DNA of 36,177 nt from a virus: positions 1 to 36,177 of IMG/VR virus record IMGVR_UViG_3300046001_005811; one strand, written 5' to 3'. A model generated the notes under the pieces. That model saw only the letters and a list, made by a program, of their open reading frames with translations, was not told the DNA's origin and did not search any database. Positions 1 through 7,185 of this stretch are shown piece after piece (position 1 is the first letter of the stretch; every line of letters begins with the position of its first letter). The translations under genes and the position numbers were made by a program.

Positions 1-196
1 AGATCTTATTATCAGATGAAGCCTGACGGTTTAGGCTCTTTGCCTTATTTGCCACCTTATCGGCAATGTCCAGCATAATAGTATAAGCGGACTTTTTATC
101 ACGTGTCAAATCGTTTATATGGATTCCGGTAACGTAATAAGTTTTCTTTTCCAAAAACCGAAGCTCATTGGAGGTAATTTTTAGTTTTATTTTCAT
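1..196 (-). CDS. hypothetical protein, 3' part outside window
   Basis: The reading frame starts at an ATG at 196 and runs leftward off the edge, giving 65 residues that begin MKIKLKITSNELRFLEKK. I do not recognise the family. The visible part is lysine-rich and looks helical. The gene has its own promoter and operator 18 to 39 bases upstream (214-235), so it can be switched separately from the leftward genes at 280-1565. The open frame over the whole visible length, the ATG close behind a good promoter and the phage-type operator make it a real gene. Function unknown. Confidence 0.75.
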   Translation of the reverse strand, partial: MKIKLKITSNELRFLEKKTYYVTGIHINDLTRDKKSAYTIMLDIADKVANKAKSLNRQASSDNKI

Positions 197-213
197 AACT
201 AATTGATTTAAAT

Positions 214-235
214 GTATTACAGTGATACAAATATA
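214..235 (-). promoter_or_regulatory. promoter TATATTTG with overlapping operator
   Basis: Read on the minus strand, a TATATTTG box (228-235) is followed at once by the palindrome GTATCACTGTAATAC (214-228); the last G of the box is the first base of the operator. The expected transcription start lies inside the operator, so a bound protein should block transcription. The arrangement is identical at 16869-16890, 22115-22136 and 27147-27168. Confidence 0.7.
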
Positions 236-279
236 TACATATGTATTCAGTATATATCTATAATTATGTTAAAGTTTTG

Positions 280-540
280 TTATTGTAGTCTTAGGATTTT
301 AACTGGTGCAGTACGGTTCCCAGGCTTACGATGAATGACACCTTTGCGAATGATGCAAACCTTATTATTGAAAGGCTTACCAGAATCCAAATTGAAGCGA
401 TACAAGGCCTGTATGGTAGTCTTGACTTCGTGCTTTGGTATCTTGTCAAAGATGGCCGTAATGGAACCAAAATAGTGGTGTTGCCCTTTTCTTGGTCCGT
501 CGTGGAATTCCACGTGGATGATTGTGTTTTTTGTTTTCAT
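280..540 (-). CDS. hypothetical basic protein, 86 aa
   Basis: ATG at 540, stop at 280. The protein is small and basic, without membrane segments, signal peptide or a motif I recognise. It follows the gene at 542-1078 with one base between stop and start, so the two are almost certainly co-transcribed. It is the last gene before the separate promoter at 214-235. A plus-strand frame over the same bases (331-615) has no promoter or operon context and is treated as a shadow. Function unknown. Confidence 0.7.
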   Translation of the reverse strand: MKTKNTIIHVEFHDGPRKGQHHYFGSITAIFDKIPKHEVKTTIQALYRFNLDSGKPFNNKVCIIRKGVIHRKPGNRTAPVKILRLQ

Positions 541-541
541 T

Positions 542-1078
542 TTATTTTAGAATTTTCTTTGTTATACCCAACATACTTGCCTTGTCCTTGTGATAGGCTT
601 TCATTATTGCCGTAACCTCGGCACATTGAAATAATTCAATCGTTGCCATAGTTTCGATGAATTCCTGATAAAAGCCTTGCACTTCATCTGTCTGGTCTTC
701 CTGCGACTTGATGAAGCTCTTATGCCAGATCGTCATTGGTGTTAGTTCATCGATTACCGACTTACATTTCTTGTGCATATTCTTACCTATCTGTGAAATG
801 GTTGGCAGCTTCATATCGAACTGCTCCAATAGCTGCACGAAGTATTGTCCGGCCAAGATTACCCTGGTTGTTTCACAGCCCATTAAGATGCGAAAGTTCT
901 CTTCGGTCATTTCGTGGATTTCACAACCCTGAAACTGTGGAAGGTTCAATATGGATTGCATTCGAACCTTGTCACGCTCATAATTGGCGTTAAGAATCGT
1001 ACTGAAGTTTTTATACTTTGAGTTAAAAAACTTGCCTTCGCTGTTTTTAAGGAAGTATAATTTTGGTGATGTGTCCAT
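542..1078 (-). CDS. hypothetical protein, 178 aa
   Basis: I start at the ATG at 1078 (MDTSPKLYFLKNSEGKFF); the frame extends two codons further to a TTG at 1084, which is less likely. The protein is soluble, mixed helical, with several charged stretches and five cysteines (for example near CEIHEM and CETTRV), but no recognised catalytic motif. Its start lies directly after the stop of the 54-residue gene at 1081-1245. It is the largest member of the leftward accessory cluster. Function unknown. Confidence 0.75.
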   Translation of the reverse strand: MDTSPKLYFLKNSEGKFFNSKYKNFSTILNANYERDKVRMQSILNLPQFQGCEIHEMTEENFRILMGCETTRVILAGQYFVQLLEQFDMKLPTISQIGKNMHKKCKSVIDELTPMTIWHKSFIKSQEDQTDEVQGFYQEFIETMATIELFQCAEVTAIMKAYHKDKASMLGITKKILK

Positions 1079-1080
1079 AA

Positions 1081-1245
1081 TCAAGATACTTTATTTCGTT
1101 TATCGAACTCGTCTTTTCCTTGTTCCCACTTCATAAAGAGAATGAATTCGTCAAAGAATTTCTTTTCATCGTCGTTAATATTGGTGTAGGTCTTGCCGTT
1201 AATCAGCCACTTACCGTTTACTTTTTCAATTATTATTTTTTCCAT
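1081..1245 (-). CDS. small hypothetical protein, 54 aa
   Basis: ATG at 1245, stop TGA at 1081-1083. The product begins MEKIIIEKVNGKWLINGKTY and is rich in acidic and basic residues, with a short predicted beta hairpin followed by a helix (DDEKKFFDEFILFMKWE). Its start overlaps the end of the next upstream gene (1233-1379) by 13 bases, a translational-coupling arrangement. I recognise no family. Coding status rests on the packed overlaps and a sensible amino-acid composition. Confidence 0.6.
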   Translation of the reverse strand: MEKIIIEKVNGKWLINGKTYTNINDDEKKFFDEFILFMKWEQGKDEFDKRNKVS

Positions 1246-1379
1246 TTTGATATAGGTTGATTAAATACTTCTGCGTTTGGATCCTTTACCGAGTTGCAGT
1301 ATATCGGTAAGGCTTTGGAAGGAATCAACCGGTTGAGTAATTCCTTGTTGTTCTGGGTTATAATCTCTTTAGTGCTCAT
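1233..1379 (-). CDS. small hypothetical protein, 48 aa
   Basis: ATG at 1379 (MSTKEIITQNNKELLNRL), stop TAA at 1233-1235. It overlaps the previous gene in the transcript (1369-1473) by 11 bases and the following one by 13 bases. The N-terminal half looks like an amphipathic helix and the rest is unstructured. No known family recognised. The chain of overlapping starts and stops supports expression as one polycistronic message. Confidence 0.5.
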   Translation of the reverse strand: MSTKEIITQNNKELLNRLIPSKALPIYCNSVKDPNAEVFNQPISKWKK

Positions 1380-1473
1380 AAAATAGACTAATGATAAATG
1401 ATGCCCATAATACTGTGACTATTGCAACGACAGCCCACGTGATGCGCTTTTCGTTATGTGGTGATAGCTTCAT
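1369..1473 (-). CDS. single-pass membrane peptide, 34 aa
   Basis: ATG at 1473, stop TAA at 1369-1371. A short charged N-terminus (MKLSPHNEKRI) is followed by one long hydrophobic stretch (WAVVAIVTVLWASFIISLFY), then the end. This is the plan of a small inner-membrane peptide with its N-terminus inside. The end overlaps the start of the 48-residue gene. Such peptides in phages can be superinfection-exclusion or host-takeover factors, or small holin-like proteins; nothing here decides which. Confidence 0.5.
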   Translation of the reverse strand: MKLSPHNEKRITWAVVAIVTVLWASFIISLFYEH

Positions 1474-1475
1474 TC

Positions 1476-1565
1476 TTAAATGTTAAAGATTAACTGAACT
1501 AAGATTCTGATCGGGAAGTAAGCAGCTATTAATAAGACTGCTTTTAATTGTGTTGATTTTTTCAT
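1476..1565 (-). CDS. hydrophobic peptide, 29 aa, first gene of leftward operon
   Basis: ATG at 1565, stop TAA at 1476-1478. The peptide starts MKKSTQLKAVLLIAAYFP and is a short, positively charged start plus a hydrophobic helix. The best evidence for translation is the leader TTAAAACCGCAACAA (1566-1580) directly against the start codon, the same element that precedes four much larger genes. The next gene starts two bases after its stop. It could be a leader peptide that sets translation of the operon, or a membrane peptide in its own right. Confidence 0.5.
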   Translation of the reverse strand: MKKSTQLKAVLLIAAYFPIRILVQLIFNI

Positions 1566-1580
1566 TTGTTGCGGTTTTAA
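1566..1580 (-). promoter_or_regulatory. CCGCAACAA translation leader element
   Basis: Minus-strand TTAAAACCGCAACAA immediately before the ATG at 1565. Exact copies precede the genes at 22160, 31113 and 31788, and the core CCGCAACAA precedes 24166. Confidence 0.6.
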
Positions 1581-1589
1581 ATGATGTAT

Positions 1590-1617
1590 GTATTACTCTA
1601 ATACATATGCAAATATA
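1590..1617 (-). promoter_or_regulatory. promoter with downstream operator
   Basis: On the minus strand a TATATTTG box (1610-1617) is followed after five bases by GTATTAGAGTAATAC (1590-1604), a perfect inverted repeat with three central bases. It should drive the leftward cluster 1565 to 280. The divergent late promoter 1728-1754 lies 110 bases away. Confidence 0.65.
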
Positions 1618-1727
1618 TATATATACTTAATACAAATGTAAAATAAAGTGTTAAAATTTCATTATTTGCCAAATTAGCCTTAAACACTATTGCATAACTA
1701 TTTCATAAGTACACATAAATCAATATA

Positions 1728-1754
1728 GTATCACAGTAATACTATTTATATTTG
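1728..1754 (+). promoter_or_regulatory. late promoter with operator at the -33 position
   Basis: Operator GTATCACAGTAATAC (1728-1742) lies just upstream of a TATATTTG box (1747-1754). No TTTG is visible at -33; the operator occupies the spacer. The promoter is 38 bases before the first structural gene (1792). Confidence 0.6.
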
Positions 1755-1791
1755 TTGTCAATCTGATTATTAACCAAAACATTTGAACACA

Positions 1792-2478
1792 ATGAAAAAC
1801 ATCATTCTCGCATTACTGATCGCAAAATTTGCAGGCGTGCGAAAAGACGGATTGGCGCAATTGGCAGGGGCTTTGGCCACGCAAGCTACAACCGATGAAG
1901 AAGCGAACGCATTAGTCGAAAAGTTCACCCCAGATCAGGTGAATGATTTCGTAAAAGACTTTCGCAAAGATGTGGACAAAGAGGTGTCGACTTCGACAAA
2001 AACCTTTGAAAGTACACTGAAAGAAAAGTTTGACTTGGTAGAGAAAAAAGGCGACCCGAAACCGGACCCAACAAACCCTACTGACCCGAACCAAATGCCT
2101 GCTTGGGCTAAAGCTTTGATTGACCAAAACAAAGCACTTGCAGACAAGATAGGTGGCTTCGAAGGACAAAAAACAAAAGAATCAAGGCTTCAAACACTTG
2201 AAGGGAAACTTAAAGACGTTCCGGAAACATTCAAAGCCCAGAAGTTGAAAGACTTTGGCAGAATGAACTTCGATACTGACGATTCCTTCAATGAATACTT
2301 GACTGAATTTGAAACAGACATCACGGCTCTTAATCAAGAACTGGCTGACAAAGGACTTTCTGGACACGGCAAACCAATTATGGGCGGCACGAATAAAGAA
2401 GGGGTTTCTGCTGGCGTTGCTTCGTTTATAACGAGCAAATCAGAAGACACCAAGGTTCTTTCAGGCAAAGAATTGTAA
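1792..2478 (+). CDS. putative head scaffolding protein
   Basis: I start at the ATG at 1792; an in-frame TTG at 1783 adds three residues and is less likely. The product is 228 residues, highly charged, with long helical and coiled-coil-like stretches (about residues 40-85 and 115-190), a Pro/Asp-rich linker (KPDPTNPTDPNQMP), and no hydrophobic core typical of an enzyme. Its place directly before two capsid-region genes, composition and size fit a scaffolding protein that guides procapsid assembly and is then released or cleaved. The ordered C-terminal tail (GVSAGVASFI onward) could be the capsid-binding end. No sequence motif proves the function. Confidence 0.55.
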   Translation: MKNIILALLIAKFAGVRKDGLAQLAGALATQATTDEEANALVEKFTPDQVNDFVKDFRKDVDKEVSTSTKTFESTLKEKFDLVEKKGDPKPDPTNPTDPNQMPAWAKALIDQNKALADKIGGFEGQKTKESRLQTLEGKLKDVPETFKAQKLKDFGRMNFDTDDSFNEYLTEFETDITALNQELADKGLSGHGKPIMGGTNKEGVSAGVASFITSKSEDTKVLSGKEL

Positions 2479-2508
2479 AACGAATTTTAACTTAAAACAT
2501 TTAAACAA

Positions 2509-3090
2509 ATGGCTTTAAAAATCACTCGCTCGGCTGACAGCCGTGTCATAAAAGCTATTCTGCACCGTATAGCTGATGTACCAGGGGGCGTAACCGTTTC
2601 GGTTGCCGATATTGGTGGTGCTGCTTTGAAAGAAGGCACACCGTTAGCGTATGCCGTTGCAGATGGTATGTACCACGTGTGCAAAACCGCTTTAATCGTA
2701 ACCGATGCTATTATTAGTGCCGTGGCTTACGATGTAGCAAAAGGATCTCACTTCAAAGTTGGCGATAGATTCGCAACTGAGGGAGCTAATGGCCAGTTAA
2801 TTACTGCCATCGACAAAACAACCAATGCCGACAAAGATGTTATCACTGTTGGAACCACTCTTGGGGTTGTTATCACTGCCGCTTCAAAAACTGTTGCTTT
2901 CCAGTCTAACGCTGGTGACAAAGTTGTGAAGTATGCACCGACTGTAATTGCAGGACAAAATCAAGACGTTGTGGCAAGCGAAAGTTTGTTCACTGATGCT
3001 TGGGTATTGGCTGTTGTAAAAACTGGAAACGCACCTTCTGTAAATGCTACAGTAACGGCTACGTTGAAAGGTATTCACTACATCGTTTAA
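2509..3090 (+). CDS. putative capsid decoration / head fibre-like protein
   Basis: The protein has 193 residues, is rich in Ala, Val and Thr, predicted nearly all beta, and contains no cysteine clusters or enzyme motifs. It sits between the scaffold-like gene and the major capsid gene, the usual place for a decoration or head-stabilising protein in phages. Repeated V-x-V strands (VTVSVADIGG, ITVGTTLGVV, VNATVTATL) suggest a compact beta fold. It is separated by 26 to 30 bases from both neighbours and probably translated from the same late message. Assignment rests on position and composition. Confidence 0.5.
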   Translation: MALKITRSADSRVIKAILHRIADVPGGVTVSVADIGGAALKEGTPLAYAVADGMYHVCKTALIVTDAIISAVAYDVAKGSHFKVGDRFATEGANGQLITAIDKTTNADKDVITVGTTLGVVITAASKTVAFQSNAGDKVVKYAPTVIAGQNQDVVASESLFTDAWVLAVVKTGNAPSVNATVTATLKGIHYIV

Positions 3091-3116
3091 TCGTTTAACT
3101 CTAAAAACTAAAGAAA

Positions 3117-4211
3117 ATGCAAAAATCATTGATGCAAGGGTTGAATGAGAAAGATATGCAAGCCGTAATTAACACTTACGATTTGAAACCTTACTACTAC
3201 CCAACGTTATTTCCACTTACAGAAACACCGTTTCTAACTTGGAAAATGCTTGAAGGACAGTCTGGCTTGAAAATAGCTGCTGACCTTGTTAGCCGTGGAT
3301 CTTCAATCCCGAAAAAAACCCGTGAAGCTATCAGCAGAATTCAGGGTGACATTCCGAAAATCTCAATCGCTCGTGAAAAACAAGAAGATGAGTTAACGGA
3401 ATACGACATTATGCTTGCAATGGCCAGCAACAACCCAGACCTTAAAGCCTTGGTTGAATTCTGGGCAGAAGATACACAGTACGTTTGGACTGGTGTAGCT
3501 GCAAGAGCTGAATGGATGGCTTTGAAACAAATCTCGCTTGGAAAATTGACTTTCACCAATGCTAATAACGCTGGTGTTATCACTGAGTACAACGTGGATT
3601 ATCAAATCCCTGCTGCTCAAAAAATTGGTGCAAACGTAATTTGGGACACAGTTGCAAGTGCCAAACCATTCTCAAAAGATTTCCCTGCTGCTGTTGCTGC
3701 CGGTAAATTATTGGGTGCTACTTACAAGTATGCTTTTATGAGCACTGCAACTTTGGCCAAATTAGTGCAAACTGACGAGGCTATCAAATTGTGTGCTTCT
3801 TACTTGTCTAACTTGTCAGGTATGGCTCAAACTCCTGCATTGTCAGACGTGAACCAAATGTTAACTCGTAGAGTTGCATTCAACGGTTTACAAATCATTG
3901 AAATCGACCAGGACATCACAATCGAATTGGCAGACGGTAGCCGTGCTACAGGAAACCCATTCGAAGCTGACGTTGTATTATTCTCTGAATCAAAAGTTCT
4001 TGGAAAAACACACTGGAAACGTCCAATCGATATGAACCTTCAAAACTCTTCAGCAATGAAAGTAATGAACGGTCATACTTTGATTAAAAAGTATTCCGAA
4101 GAAAGCCCAGTGAAAGAAGTAACTGAAGGAATCGCCAACATTTTCCCAGCGTGGAACTTGGCAGGCCGTTCTGTATTGTTACAAACTTCTGCCACAAGCT
4201 GGAATAAGTAA
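3117..4211 (+). CDS. major capsid protein
   Basis: A 364-residue protein of capsid size at the expected place in the head module. It resembles the lambda gpE group of HK97-fold coat proteins: an N-terminal region with PYYYPTLFPLTETPFLTWKM, a central segment with many aromatic residues around EFWAEDTQYVWTGVAARAEW, and a C-terminal part with a loop-rich region (IDQDITIELADGSRATGNPF) and a final beta section. Codon use is smooth and the gene is followed at once by an intrinsic terminator (4218-4244), as expected of a gene whose message is made in excess. It should form the icosahedral shell with the scaffold at 1792-2478. The E-type subgroup is a recognition call, not proven. Confidence 0.85.
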   Translation: MQKSLMQGLNEKDMQAVINTYDLKPYYYPTLFPLTETPFLTWKMLEGQSGLKIAADLVSRGSSIPKKTREAISRIQGDIPKISIAREKQEDELTEYDIMLAMASNNPDLKALVEFWAEDTQYVWTGVAARAEWMALKQISLGKLTFTNANNAGVITEYNVDYQIPAAQKIGANVIWDTVASAKPFSKDFPAAVAAGKLLGATYKYAFMSTATLAKLVQTDEAIKLCASYLSNLSGMAQTPALSDVNQMLTRRVAFNGLQIIEIDQDITIELADGSRATGNPFEADVVLFSESKVLGKTHWKRPIDMNLQNSSAMKVMNGHTLIKKYSEESPVKEVTEGIANIFPAWNLAGRSVLLQTSATSWNK

Positions 4212-4217
4212 TAATTG

Positions 4218-4244
4218 AAAGGGTGTCGAATTCGACACCCTTTT
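4218..4244 (+). terminator. intrinsic terminator after major capsid gene
   Basis: A perfect inverted repeat: AAAGGGTGTCG, loop AATT, CGACACCCTTT, followed by T residues. It starts seven bases after the capsid stop codon. Read-through must occur, since the tail genes downstream have no visible new promoter; it may set the ratio of capsid to tail proteins. Confidence 0.85.
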
Positions 4245-4261
4245 AAAACTCTCACTGAACA

Positions 4262-4573
4262 ATGACAAACTTAGAAGCCCTTTCAGCATCCGTAAACTAT
4301 CCAATTGAAGCCGTGAAGCTTCAAAAGATACTTATTGATAATGGATTAAATGACTCTGATGTTTACACTGGAATCACAAAAGCTTTCGAGTTGGCCACGG
4401 CTGCCGTTTATACTTTGATTGTCACTTCGGCAAATCTTTCCGAAGGCGATTATCAAATATCAGCAACCGATAAAAGCAACCTTATAAAGTTAGCTTCAGG
4501 GATATACGAGAAACACGGTGTTGTCAATCCTTTGGCTGGTAATACAATTCGTAACCGTTCAAACTACTGGTAA
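4262..4573 (+). CDS. head-tail connector protein (gp6-like)
   Basis: A 103-residue helical protein directly after the capsid gene, the usual site of the head-tail connector (HK97 gp6 / lambda FII-neighbour type). It begins with a short beta or coil region and continues with several helices (EAVKLQKILIDNGL, ITKAFELATAAVYTLI, SNLIKLASGIYEKHG), then ends with IRNRSNYW. The next start follows its stop by one base. It would bind the portal ring after DNA packaging. Family assignment is by size, order and fold pattern. Confidence 0.6.
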   Translation: MTNLEALSASVNYPIEAVKLQKILIDNGLNDSDVYTGITKAFELATAAVYTLIVTSANLSEGDYQISATDKSNLIKLASGIYEKHGVVNPLAGNTIRNRSNYW

Positions 4574-4574
4574 A

Positions 4575-4904
4575 ATGAATCAATATCCACACTTTCTTTT
4601 TGTAAAAACAGTTACAGAAGCTTCGCAAGATGCCGACGGTAATTGGTCAACTGCGACTGAAAGCTGGGTACTTCATTCTATTTGTCGGGAACAATCAAAC
4701 GGAAAAGGATCTGTTATCAACGGCCAAGATGGAAAAGCAATTGTCTTCGCAGCAGTAGTCCACCTTCCACTATCTTCCGAAAGGATTAAAGAAAATGCCG
4801 AGGTGCTTATTTCTGAAACGAGCAGTCCTGACGGATTCGTTCGCATTAAGGGGCAAGTACTAAAGTATGATGTTGGACAACTACACGAAAGATTATGGCT
4901 TTAG
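4575..4904 (+). CDS. head-tail adaptor / neck protein
   Basis: I take the ATG at 4575 (MNQYPHFLFVKTV), one base after the stop of the previous gene; the open frame extends to 4518 but that would overlap the preceding gene. The product is 110 residues, mostly beta, with the pattern of phage head-closure or adaptor proteins (HK97 gp7-like / SPP1 gp16-like): TESWVLHSICREQSNGKG, then strands KAIVFAAVVHLPL and VLISET, and a final VLKYDVGQLHERLWL. It overlaps the next gene by ten bases. Position between connector and tail completion genes supports the role. Confidence 0.6.
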   Translation: MNQYPHFLFVKTVTEASQDADGNWSTATESWVLHSICREQSNGKGSVINGQDGKAIVFAAVVHLPLSSERIKENAEVLISETSSPDGFVRIKGQVLKYDVGQLHERLWL

Positions 4905-5350
4905 AACCTAAATTCACGCAAGCCCAGATTAAAGCTCGTATTGATGCTTTTATTCAGGTTATTGAAAAGAGGTCTATTCAACGCTTGCAGTACTTGGGTG
5001 AACAATGCGTTACGAAAGCAAGAATAAGTGGTGACTATATGGACCAGACGGGAAACCTTCGTTCATCTATTGGTTACATTGTTTTTAAAAATGGTGTTGC
5101 CTTGCACGTATCATTCGAGCAAACAGGTTCAGGATTGAAAGGAACAAATGAGGGTCGTTCAATTGCTATAAAGGCAGGATCTAAGTATAAAGAAGGGATT
5201 TGCTTGGTAGTTGTTGCCGGAATGAATTACGCTCTTGCCGTTGAGTCAAGAGGTCGTGACGTTCTAACCTCAACCGAGTTATTTGCAAAACAGGAATTGC
5301 CACGTATGCTGGCAGAGTTAAAAAAGAATATCAATTCAGCAATAAGTTAA
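4895..5350 (+). CDS. HK97 gp10-like tail completion protein
   Basis: The protein has 151 residues with a long N-terminal amphipathic helix (AQIKARIDAFIQVIEKRSIQRLQYLGEQCVTKAR), then DYMDQTGNLRSSIGYIV, a beta section and a C-terminal helix. The order 'helix, TGNLRSSI, beta strands, AVESRGRDVL' is that of HK97 gp10-type proteins, whose members often carry a G-x-L-x-x-S motif followed by a Y-A-x-x-x-E-G-like stretch; here the latter reads MNYALAVESRGRD. It would sit at the head-tail junction. It overlaps the end of the adaptor gene by ten bases. Confidence 0.7.
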   Translation: MALEPKFTQAQIKARIDAFIQVIEKRSIQRLQYLGEQCVTKARISGDYMDQTGNLRSSIGYIVFKNGVALHVSFEQTGSGLKGTNEGRSIAIKAGSKYKEGICLVVVAGMNYALAVESRGRDVLTSTELFAKQELPRMLAELKKNINSAIS

Positions 5351-5351
5351 A

Positions 5352-5759
5352 ATGAAACAGACTTTCGACACGGATGCCTATTTATACGGCATATTAAAAA
5401 ACACTACAGCGATAACTTCGGCTATCACTGGAAGCGTGTACGCTGGTCAACGTCCTTTGAATTCAGAGCTGGAAGATATTACGATTAACACTATTGCATT
5501 GACTCAGGAGTTTGAACCACAGCTTGGAACTTCTAACGTAAACATTCACGTTGCGGACCAATCGGTAACTATCGGAGGCACCGCACAAAAAATGGCCAAC
5601 AGAACACGTTTGAAAGCAATTTCGGAACTCGTTTTGAACGCTATAAGATTATCAAAAATTACAGGTGTAGGTTTCACAATCGAAAATCAGACGATGATTC
5701 AAGAAGCTGAAATCGAACAACACTATGTAAACATCAGAATCAATTGGTTTATTCATTAA
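5352..5759 (+). CDS. tail terminator / tail completion protein
   Basis: A 135-residue protein beginning MKQTFDTDAYLYGILKNT, one base behind the previous gene. The arrangement of an N-terminal helix, a stretch with GSVYAGQRPLNSE, then strands in which EDITINTIALTQ and NVNIHVADQ alternate, and a final amphipathic strand (HYVNIRINWFIH), matches small tail terminators of the lambda gpU / DUF3168-like group that cap the tail tube. It stands directly before the major tail protein, as these genes do. Sequence similarity is too weak for a firm family name. Confidence 0.55.
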   Translation: MKQTFDTDAYLYGILKNTTAITSAITGSVYAGQRPLNSELEDITINTIALTQEFEPQLGTSNVNIHVADQSVTIGGTAQKMANRTRLKAISELVLNAIRLSKITGVGFTIENQTMIQEAEIEQHYVNIRINWFIH

Positions 5760-5778
5760 TTAAAAAAATAAAAAGATT

Positions 5779-6525
5779 ATGGCATTAATCACTTTAGGAT
5801 TATCGCAAGTCGAAGTTGGCATCGCTTCCACAGTAGGAACAATGCCTGGATCTTTGGCTAAAATCGGTAAAACTTACAAAGACACTTGTAAGTTAGCGCA
5901 AGCCACCGCAGAAGTTACCGAACACTTCGAAGAGGGCAAATCAGCACCGGAAGTCCGTAAAAAACAAAAGAAAGTACCTGTACTGTCTTTTTCTATTATG
6001 GATCCAGATGCTCAAATGTTAGCCGACTATGTTGGTGGAACAAATACAGCAGGAATCTGGGGTTTCAACGGTGACGAAGTTGTGGCCAACAAAGCTGTTC
6101 GTGTAAAAACACAGCAAGGTCACTATATCGACATCCCAAATGCCGATATTGAAGCGGTTATCAATGCCGATTTCAGCGCAAAAGGAATCTTCCTTGTAGA
6201 TTTTACAATCACGCCAATGGCTGTAACTGCTGGTAAGTCAATCTTGGCTTATGACGGTGCAACTCAATTGGTTGTGACACCGACAACATTGTCGTTCACT
6301 TCTGCTGCTGATGCAGTAGGTAAAACAATCACTGCCACTTCAACTGGTAACGTGACTTATGCTGCTGCACCAAGTGACCTTGACTGGATTACCGTGACAA
6401 GAGCATTGAAAGTCGTGACTGTTAAAGTTACAGCGAACACCAACTCTGAGGCAAGAACTGCAAATGTGACTGTTACAGCAGACGGAATTTCTGCAATTGT
6501 TCCAGTAACACAAGCCGGAGTCTAA
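5779..6525 (+). CDS. major tail protein with C-terminal BACON domain
   Basis: A 248-residue protein. Residues 1 to about 155 form the tail-tube part (contains VPVLSFSIMDPDAQMLADYV and a beta-rich core ending FLVDFTITPMAV). Residues about 162 to 248 form a BACON-type immunoglobulin-like domain: TPTTLSFTSAADAVGKTI, then DLDWITVT and the strand pair VKVTANTNSEARTANVTVTA, ending IVPVTQAGV. BACON domains are common in Bacteroidota proteins and are thought to bind glycans or mucin. Ig-like extensions on tail-tube proteins decorate the outside of siphophage tails. Downstream is a terminator (6552-6586), again consistent with high expression. Confidence 0.8.
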   Translation: MALITLGLSQVEVGIASTVGTMPGSLAKIGKTYKDTCKLAQATAEVTEHFEEGKSAPEVRKKQKKVPVLSFSIMDPDAQMLADYVGGTNTAGIWGFNGDEVVANKAVRVKTQQGHYIDIPNADIEAVINADFSAKGIFLVDFTITPMAVTAGKSILAYDGATQLVVTPTTLSFTSAADAVGKTITATSTGNVTYAAAPSDLDWITVTRALKVVTVKVTANTNSEARTANVTVTADGISAIVPVTQAGV

Positions 6526-6551
6526 ACAAGAGTATTTTGACTTAGTAATTG

Positions 6552-6586
6552 AAGCCTCGGATTTGCAAATTTTCGGGGCTTTTTTT
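6552..6586 (+). terminator. intrinsic terminator after major tail gene
   Basis: Stem AAGCCTCG / CGGGGCTT (one G-T pair) around a 14-base loop, followed by seven T residues. It lies 26 bases after the major tail stop codon. Together with 4218-4244 it follows the second abundant virion protein. Confidence 0.8.
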
Positions 6587-6618
6587 AAAATAATACAATT
6601 AAAAACTACCGTAACAAA

Positions 6619-7185
6619 ATGAATGAAGATCAAAATATTAATGCCGAAAAAAGCGAACTGAACTTGCTAATTGACAAGGGTGTGAACTTCGATATTGAAC
6701 GAACATTTGAAGTTCGTCAAAACGGTTTCTTTGGCCGATTTAAAAAGAGATACACAAAAACAGAAACACTTAAATTCACTATCAAAGAACCTACTTTGGC
6801 CGTACTTGATTTGATTTCCTCGGAACAAATTGAACTTAGAATTGACGAAGCCGTGATGTCTTCCGAATCAGGTGTTCAAGAGGCTAAGAAAATGACAGGC
6901 AAACACGGTGAAACATTGGCACGTATTGTGGCTTTTGCGGTGCTTGGTCAAGACTACATTAAAACGAAAAAAAACGGTTCAGGGTTCATTTACAAGTACG
7001 ACGACAAACGACTTGACGAACTTACAGAACTATTCTTTATACATATCAAACCTTCAAAATTGTTACAGTTGGCTATCCTGGTCAATACAATGTCCAATTT
7101 GGGGGATTTTACAAACTCTATTCGATTAATGTCAGCCAGCAGGACGACGATGCCGATTCGAGTAGAGGAAAACAACGTGGATTAA
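6619..7185 (+). CDS. tail assembly chaperone, short form (gpG-like)
   Basis: A 188-residue protein placed between the major tail protein and the tape measure gene, where long-tailed phages carry the tail assembly chaperone. It contains charged helices and a GRFKKRYTKTETLKFTIKEP segment. A heptamer TTTGGGG at 7098-7104 in codons 160-162 allows a -1 shift that swaps its last 27 residues for a 97-residue extension (see 7101-7394). The short form would be made in excess. Position and the frameshift signal give the assignment; the N-terminal sequence alone is not diagnostic. Confidence 0.75.
   Translation: MNEDQNINAEKSELNLLIDKGVNFDIERTFEVRQNGFFGRFKKRYTKTETLKFTIKEPTLAVLDLISSEQIELRIDEAVMSSESGVQEAKKMTGKHGETLARIVAFAVLGQDYIKTKKNGSGFIYKYDDKRLDELTELFFIHIKPSKLLQLAILVNTMSNLGDFTNSIRLMSASRTTMPIRVEENNVD
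7098..7104 (+). other. slippery heptamer for programmed -1 frameshift
   Basis: T TTG GGG in the reading frame of the tail chaperone has the canonical X XXY YYZ form. After slipping one base back, translation reads GGG GGA TTT and stays open to the stop at 7392-7394. Confidence 0.7.

Noticed and set aside
331-993. Plus-strand frames over the leftward genes
   Set aside because: They lie opposite genes in a consistent minus-strand operon and show no leader, promoter or recognisable domain.
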